Assembly: GCF_036639235.1 (NCBI RefSeq)
Contig: NZ_JAVWJB010000052.1
Location: forward strand, 1 to 9,653
Reading direction: 5' to 3'
DNA length: 9,653 nucleotides
Source: Clostridium_AB sp036639235
Lineage (GTDB): Bacteria; Bacillota; Clostridia; Clostridiales; Caloramatoraceae
The notes under the pieces are model-generated. The model made no database searches. It was not told the origin of the DNA and saw only the letters and a list, made by a program, of their open reading frames with translations. Each line of letters begins with the position of its first letter. Position 1 is the first letter of the stretch. The translations under genes and the position numbers were made by a program. Positions 6,668 through 9,653 of the stretch are shown piece after piece.

Positions 6668-7900
6668 ATGAATATAAACAAAATCAAAAAATCCACACTA
6701 GAAAATGGGTTAAAGGTTATAACTTATCAAATAGATGGGAATATATTCTCACTTGGATTTGGTGTGAAAGTAGGATCACTATATGAAAGTGAGAAGATAA
6801 GTGGAATATCCCATTTAATTGAACACATGCTATTTAAGGGAACACATTCAAGAAATATTGATGAATTTAATAATGACCTTGAAGAGCTTGCAACAGAAAT
6901 GGATATATATACTTCATATGACCAAACAGTTTTAGAAATAGGTGTTATTAAAACTAAGGCTGAAAGGGCACTTGAAATTGTATCTGATATGATGATTAAC
7001 CCAGCATTTGATGAAGAGGAATTTAAGCTTGAGAAGAAGGTAATACTTGAAGAAATCAAAATGGGGGAAGATGACCCAGAGGATTTAGCTTATCAAGGAT
7101 TATATTCAGAGGCATTTTGTGATAAGGCATATAAATATCATATTGCAGGTAGCATAAAGTCTGTTAAAGGAATTACTAGGAGTGAGGTAATAGACTTTCA
7201 TAAGAAGTTTTACGTACCTAACAATTCAATAGTTTGTATAGTAAGTTCATACCCACATGAAGAGGTTGTTAATATGGTTAATAATCATTTTGGCCAGTGG
7301 GAAAAAGGTGGAGAATATCCATTTGAAGAAGAAAAAACTACGATACCAAACAAACTAATCAAAAAAACTAAAAAAGGAATTTCCCAATCACATATTATAT
7401 ATGGGTTTGATATTCAGCATTTAACTAGGGAAGAAAGTATTATACTAACACTGTTTAGTGAGAAGATAGGTTCAGGAGGAAACTCTATTCTATTTAAAGA
7501 GTTAAGAGATAAAAGAGGACTAGCCTACAGCACATATACAGATATTGATTTTATGAAAAACCTTAAAATGCTATATATTTATGCAGGTGTTTCAAAGGAA
7601 AATATTAATGAGGCTTGCAGCGTAATAGATAGTGTTATTAAAGAAGTAAGCACTAATTTTGACCTTACAGAAAAAAGCCTAGAGCTTATTAAGGAAAGAT
7701 TTATTATAGATACAGAAGTAACCCTTCAATCATCTTCAAGTATGGTTGATTATTTAATACAGGGAGAAATTGAATATAATTCTCCACTTGAATATAAGGA
7801 AGTATTAAGTGTGATGGAAAAGGTTACTGTTGATGATATTAAGGCACTTTCTAAAAAGGTGTTTAATAACCCATTAATTTATATACTAATGCCAAAATAA
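6668..7900 (+). CDS. M16 family zinc metallopeptidase (MPP/PepR-like)
   Basis: This 410-residue member of peptidase family M16B is related to the mitochondrial processing peptidase beta subunit and Bacillus MlpA/YmxG. The inverted zinc motif HLIEH is intact at 49-53 (His49, catalytic Glu52, His53). The distal zinc ligand is a glutamate of LEEIKMGED (127-135), about 75 residues on, as the family requires. The second half carries KELRDKRGLAY (278-288 region; Arg280 and Tyr287), matching the conserved substrate-positioning block. There is no signal peptide or membrane segment, so it is probably cytoplasmic. The natural substrate of these bacterial enzymes is poorly known. The Shine-Dalgarno is moderate (AAAGGG, 6655-6660). 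I see no convincing promoter in the 90 bases upstream, so expression may rely partly on readthrough from trpS. It is separated from spoIIAA by a terminator. Confidence 0.93.
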   Translation: MNINKIKKSTLENGLKVITYQIDGNIFSLGFGVKVGSLYESEKISGISHLIEHMLFKGTHSRNIDEFNNDLEELATEMDIYTSYDQTVLEIGVIKTKAERALEIVSDMMINPAFDEEEFKLEKKVILEEIKMGEDDPEDLAYQGLYSEAFCDKAYKYHIAGSIKSVKGITRSEVIDFHKKFYVPNNSIVCIVSSYPHEEVVNMVNNHFGQWEKGGEYPFEEEKTTIPNKLIKKTKKGISQSHIIYGFDIQHLTREESIILTLFSEKIGSGGNSILFKELRDKRGLAYSTYTDIDFMKNLKMLYIYAGVSKENINEACSVIDSVIKEVSTNFDLTEKSLELIKERFIIDTEVTLQSSSSMVDYLIQGEIEYNSPLEYKEVLSVMEKVTVDDIKALSKKVFNNPLIYILMPK

Positions 7901-7927
7901 AATAAATAATATATGTTTGATAATATA

Positions 7928-7954
7928 AGAGGTAGGGAATCCTATCTCTTTTTT
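7928..7954 (+). terminator. Intrinsic terminator after the M16 peptidase gene
   Basis: AGAGGTAGG (7928-7936) pairs with CCTATCTCT (7941-7949), 9 pairs with one G-U, around loop GAAT, followed by an uninterrupted T-run to 7954. It lies 27 bases after the peptidase stop and isolates the spoIIA operon from upstream transcription. Confidence 0.9.
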
Positions 7955-7976
7955 GTGTAGATAAATAAATTATTTT

Positions 7977-8005
7977 AAAGGAAAATGATTTTTAAAATAG
8001 AATTT
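7977..8005 (+). promoter_or_regulatory. Candidate distal sigma-H promoter (P1) of spoIIA
   Basis: AAAGGAAAA (7977-7985), an 11-base spacer and ATAGAATTT (7997-8005) match the Bacillus sigma-H consensus (RNAGGAWWW, 11-12 bases, RNNGAATWW) at every defined position. The predicted start near 8012 would leave a leader of about 120 bases. AT-richness raises the chance of a coincidental match. Confidence 0.5.
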
Positions 8006-8070
8006 TATAAGATATAGATGAAAAATACTACGAAGTAAGGGAATTTGTGGTACGATTTCATGCATTATTT

Positions 8071-8100
8071 AAAGGATTTGAATGTTTTATAAAAGAATAT
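8071..8100 (+). promoter_or_regulatory. Candidate proximal sigma-H promoter (P2) of spoIIA
   Basis: AAAGGATTT (8071-8079), a 12-base spacer and AAAGAATAT (8092-8100) also match the sigma-H consensus fully. The predicted start near 8107 leaves a short leader carrying GGAGGG at 8123-8128. Bacillus spoIIA is transcribed by sigma-H with Spo0A activation, so position and context support this as the main promoter. Confidence 0.65.
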
Positions 8101-8134
8101 ATTAACCTAGCTATAATAATTTGGAGGGATTAAT

Positions 8135-8470
8135 ATGTATATAAATTTTGATAGACACGATAGTACGTTAGTTACCACTTTAGTAGGTGAGCTTGATCAC
8201 CATAATGCTGAGATTGTAAGAATTAAAATAGACAATAAAATTGAGGAACTTGGAAGTCAAAATATTGTTTTTGACTTTAATGGTGTAAATTTTATGGATA
8301 GTTCAGGAATAGGTGTTGTTATGGGAAGGTTTAGAAAACTTTCAGCAACAGGAGGTAAGGCCTGTGTTGTTAATCTAAAGCCAAACATTAAAAGGGTTTT
8401 TGAATTAAGTGGTCTATTTAAAATAATTCCTGAGCACAGTGATATTGAAACTGCTGTTTCAAGTTTATAG
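8135..8470 (+). CDS. spoIIAA: SpoIIAA, anti-anti-sigma factor
   Basis: This is a STAS-domain anti-anti-sigma factor that, when unphosphorylated, binds SpoIIAB and releases sigma-F in the forespore. SpoIIAB phosphorylates it in the predivisional and mother cell; the phosphatase SpoIIE, not in this window, reverses this. Visible features are GELDHHNAE (18-26), FDFNGVNFMDSSGIGV (46-61) and KRVFELSGLFKII. By alignment the phosphorylated serine is Ser56, the first Ser of DSSG, matching Bacillus Ser58. Length 111 is close to the Bacillus 117. GGAGGG lies 6 bases before the ATG. It is the first gene of the conserved spoIIAA-spoIIAB-sigF operon and sits just downstream of two sigma-H-like promoters. 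Its stop codon lies inside the Shine-Dalgarno of spoIIAB, which suggests coupled translation. Confidence 0.97.
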   Translation: MYINFDRHDSTLVTTLVGELDHHNAEIVRIKIDNKIEELGSQNIVFDFNGVNFMDSSGIGVVMGRFRKLSATGGKACVVNLKPNIKRVFELSGLFKIIPEHSDIETAVSSL

Positions 8471-8474
8471 GAGG
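8469..8474 (+). promoter_or_regulatory. spoIIAB ribosome binding site overlapping the spoIIAA stop
   Basis: AGGAGG shares its first two bases with the TAG stop of spoIIAA. Spacing is 5 bases to a GTG at 8480 and 8 bases to the adjacent in-frame ATG at 8483. The second is closer to the usual optimum, so ATG 8483 is preferred as the spoIIAB start. Confidence 0.75.
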
Positions 8475-8482
8475 TTTAAGTG

Positions 8483-8911
8483 ATGTTTGAAAATCATATG
8501 AAGTTAGAATTTCCAAGTGTATCTGAAAATGAAGCCTTTGCAAGGGTTACAGTTGCAGCATTTGCATCTCAGCTAGACCCGACAATTGATGAATTAACAG
8601 ATGTAAAAACTGCAGTATCAGAGGCAGTAACAAATTCTATAATACATGGATATGAAAATTCCTCAGGAAATATTGTAATAAACTGCTCTATTAAAGGAAA
8701 CGTACTTAAGGTTGAGATAATAGATTTTGGCCAGGGAATTGAAGATATAGACCTTGCAAAGCAGGCTCTATATACATCTAAGCCAGAACTTGAAAGGTCA
8801 GGTATGGGATTTACAGTAATGGAGTCATTTATGGATGGTATGGAAGTCGAAACTAGTGAAAAGGGTACAAAGATAAAGTTAACTAAAATATTTAAGTCTG
8901 TATCAGTTTAG
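8483..8911 (+). CDS. spoIIAB: SpoIIAB, anti-sigma-F factor and serine kinase
   Basis: This GHKL-fold protein binds and inhibits sigma-F and phosphorylates SpoIIAA with ATP. The 142 residues (from ATG 8483) compare with 146 in Bacillus. The N-terminus LEFPSVSENEAFARVTVAAF matches the family closely. The ATP-site N box is SEAVTNSIIHGYEN (46-59, with Glu47 as catalytic base and Asn51 for magnesium), G1 is DFGQGIED, and TSKPELERSGMGFTVME carries the ATP lid and G2 box. A GTG one codon upstream (8480) is an alternative start that would add one Met. It lies 12 bases after spoIIAA and 14 bases before sigF, and it is needed in stoichiometric balance with both. All catalytic residues I can recognise are intact. 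Confidence 0.97.
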   Translation: MFENHMKLEFPSVSENEAFARVTVAAFASQLDPTIDELTDVKTAVSEAVTNSIIHGYENSSGNIVINCSIKGNVLKVEIIDFGQGIEDIDLAKQALYTSKPELERSGMGFTVMESFMDGMEVETSEKGTKIKLTKIFKSVSV

Positions 8912-8925
8912 CTTGGAGGGTTAAT

Positions 8926-9653
8926 ATGTGTAATGAGAAGACAAGCTATACTATGATAAGTCAGGAGGAAACTTTAGAACTTATAAAAAGAGCCCAAAAT
9001 AATGACAGTGAAGCACAGGACATTTTAGTTAAAAGTAACATAGGGCTAATAGCGTCTATTGCTAAAAAGTTTTTAAATAGAGGGTACGATTATGAAGACC
9101 TTTTTCAATTAGGCTCAATTGGAATGATTAAGGCTATTAAGAATTTTAATGATGAGTTTAATGTTAAGTTTTCAACCTATGCTGTTCCTATGATAATGGG
9201 AGAAATTAAAAGATTTCTTAGGGATGATGGACTTATTAAGGTTAGTAGAAACCTTAAGGAAACTGCGAAAAAGGTTAAGATTACAAAGGAAAGAATGGCG
9301 AAGGAACTTGGTCGTGAAGCAACACTTGATGAAATATCAAAGGATATGGGAGTATCACAGGAAGATATATTGTTAAGCCTTGAAAGTACAACAAGACCTG
9401 AGTATTTATATGAAACCATTCACCAAGATGATGGTTCACCAGTTCTTCTAATCGATAAGATTAGTCAAGAAAAGGATTATGGTAATGAGGTTGTAGATAA
9501 AATTGCACTTAAGGATTGTATAAATAAATTAGACTCAAGAGGTAGACAGGTAATAATGCTTAGATACTTTAAGGACATGACTCAAAATCAAATAGCTGAG
9601 ATACTTGGAATTTCTCAGGTACAGGTATCTAGAATAGAGAAAAAAGTATTAAA
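8926..9653 (+). CDS. sigF: Sigma-F, early forespore sigma factor (3' partial)
   Basis: This sigma-70 family factor directs early forespore transcription and is held inactive by SpoIIAB until asymmetric division completes. The frame stays open from the ATG to the window edge, giving 242 residues plus two bases. Bacillus sigma-F has 255, so roughly a dozen codons and the stop lie outside. Region 2 includes DYEDLFQLGSIGMIKAI (55-71), KFSTYAVPMIMGEIKRFLRD (81-100) and DDGLIKVSR (100-108). Region 3 follows (AKELGREATLDEIS), and region 4.2 has a helix-turn-helix, MTQNQIAEILGISQVQVSRI (218-237). Start choice rests on GGAGGG (8915-8920) 5 bases upstream; a later ATG at 8953 lacks such spacing. Sigma-G is similar in sequence, but the position directly after spoIIAB identifies sigF. 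Confidence 0.96.
   Translation, partial: MCNEKTSYTMISQEETLELIKRAQNNDSEAQDILVKSNIGLIASIAKKFLNRGYDYEDLFQLGSIGMIKAIKNFNDEFNVKFSTYAVPMIMGEIKRFLRDDGLIKVSRNLKETAKKVKITKERMAKELGREATLDEISKDMGVSQEDILLSLESTTRPEYLYETIHQDDGSPVLLIDKISQEKDYGNEVVDKIALKDCINKLDSRGRQVIMLRYFKDMTQNQIAEILGISQVQVSRIEKKVL

Overview
The window looks like chromosome from an endospore-forming, low-GC Clostridia species, probably Clostridiaceae. The base composition is AT-rich, most Shine-Dalgarno sites are strong, and it carries the spoIIAA-spoIIAB-sigF operon plus a PdaA-type cortex deacetylase. No phage, transposon, CRISPR or RNA gene was seen. Most of it reads as core genome; the least ordinary gene is a solitary adenine DNA methyltransferase.

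Layout. 1-2645 (+): the distal part of a polyamine ABC importer operon, potB (5' end cut by the window edge) overlapping a fused potC-potD gene whose binding domain is tethered to the permease. 2650-2684: a bidirectional terminator separating this from the convergent gene. 2683-3576 (-): a PdaA-type polysaccharide deacetylase lipoprotein with a good sigma-G-like promoter (3607-3636). 3693-5420 (+): a divergently transcribed Eco57I-class N6-adenine methyltransferase closely resembling Clostridioides difficile CamA, with no restriction partner in view. 5421-5572: a trpS leader with a near-consensus sigma-A promoter, a palindrome over the -35, and a terminator overlapping a competing hairpin. 5573-6577 (+): trpS and its terminator. 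6668-7900 (+): an M16 zinc peptidase and its terminator. 7977-8100: two tandem sigma-H-like promoters. 8135-9653 (+): spoIIAA, spoIIAB and sigF, the last running off the window about a dozen codons before its expected end.

How the parts fit. SpoIIAA (anti-anti-sigma), SpoIIAB (anti-sigma kinase) and sigma-F form the first compartment-specific switch of sporulation, and the sigma-H-like promoters fit the known control of this operon in Bacillus. Sigma-F activity leads to sigma-G in the forespore, and pdaA here carries a sigma-G-like promoter, so both ends of one forespore programme occur within about 6 kb. The CamA-like methyltransferase shares an intergenic region with pdaA. CamA is known to influence sporulation in C. 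difficile, so this is the most interesting juxtaposition in the window. A functional link between these genes is inference only.

Intergenic regions over about 100 bases are 3577-3692, 5421-5572 and 7901-8134. Each is accounted for by the regulatory features listed.
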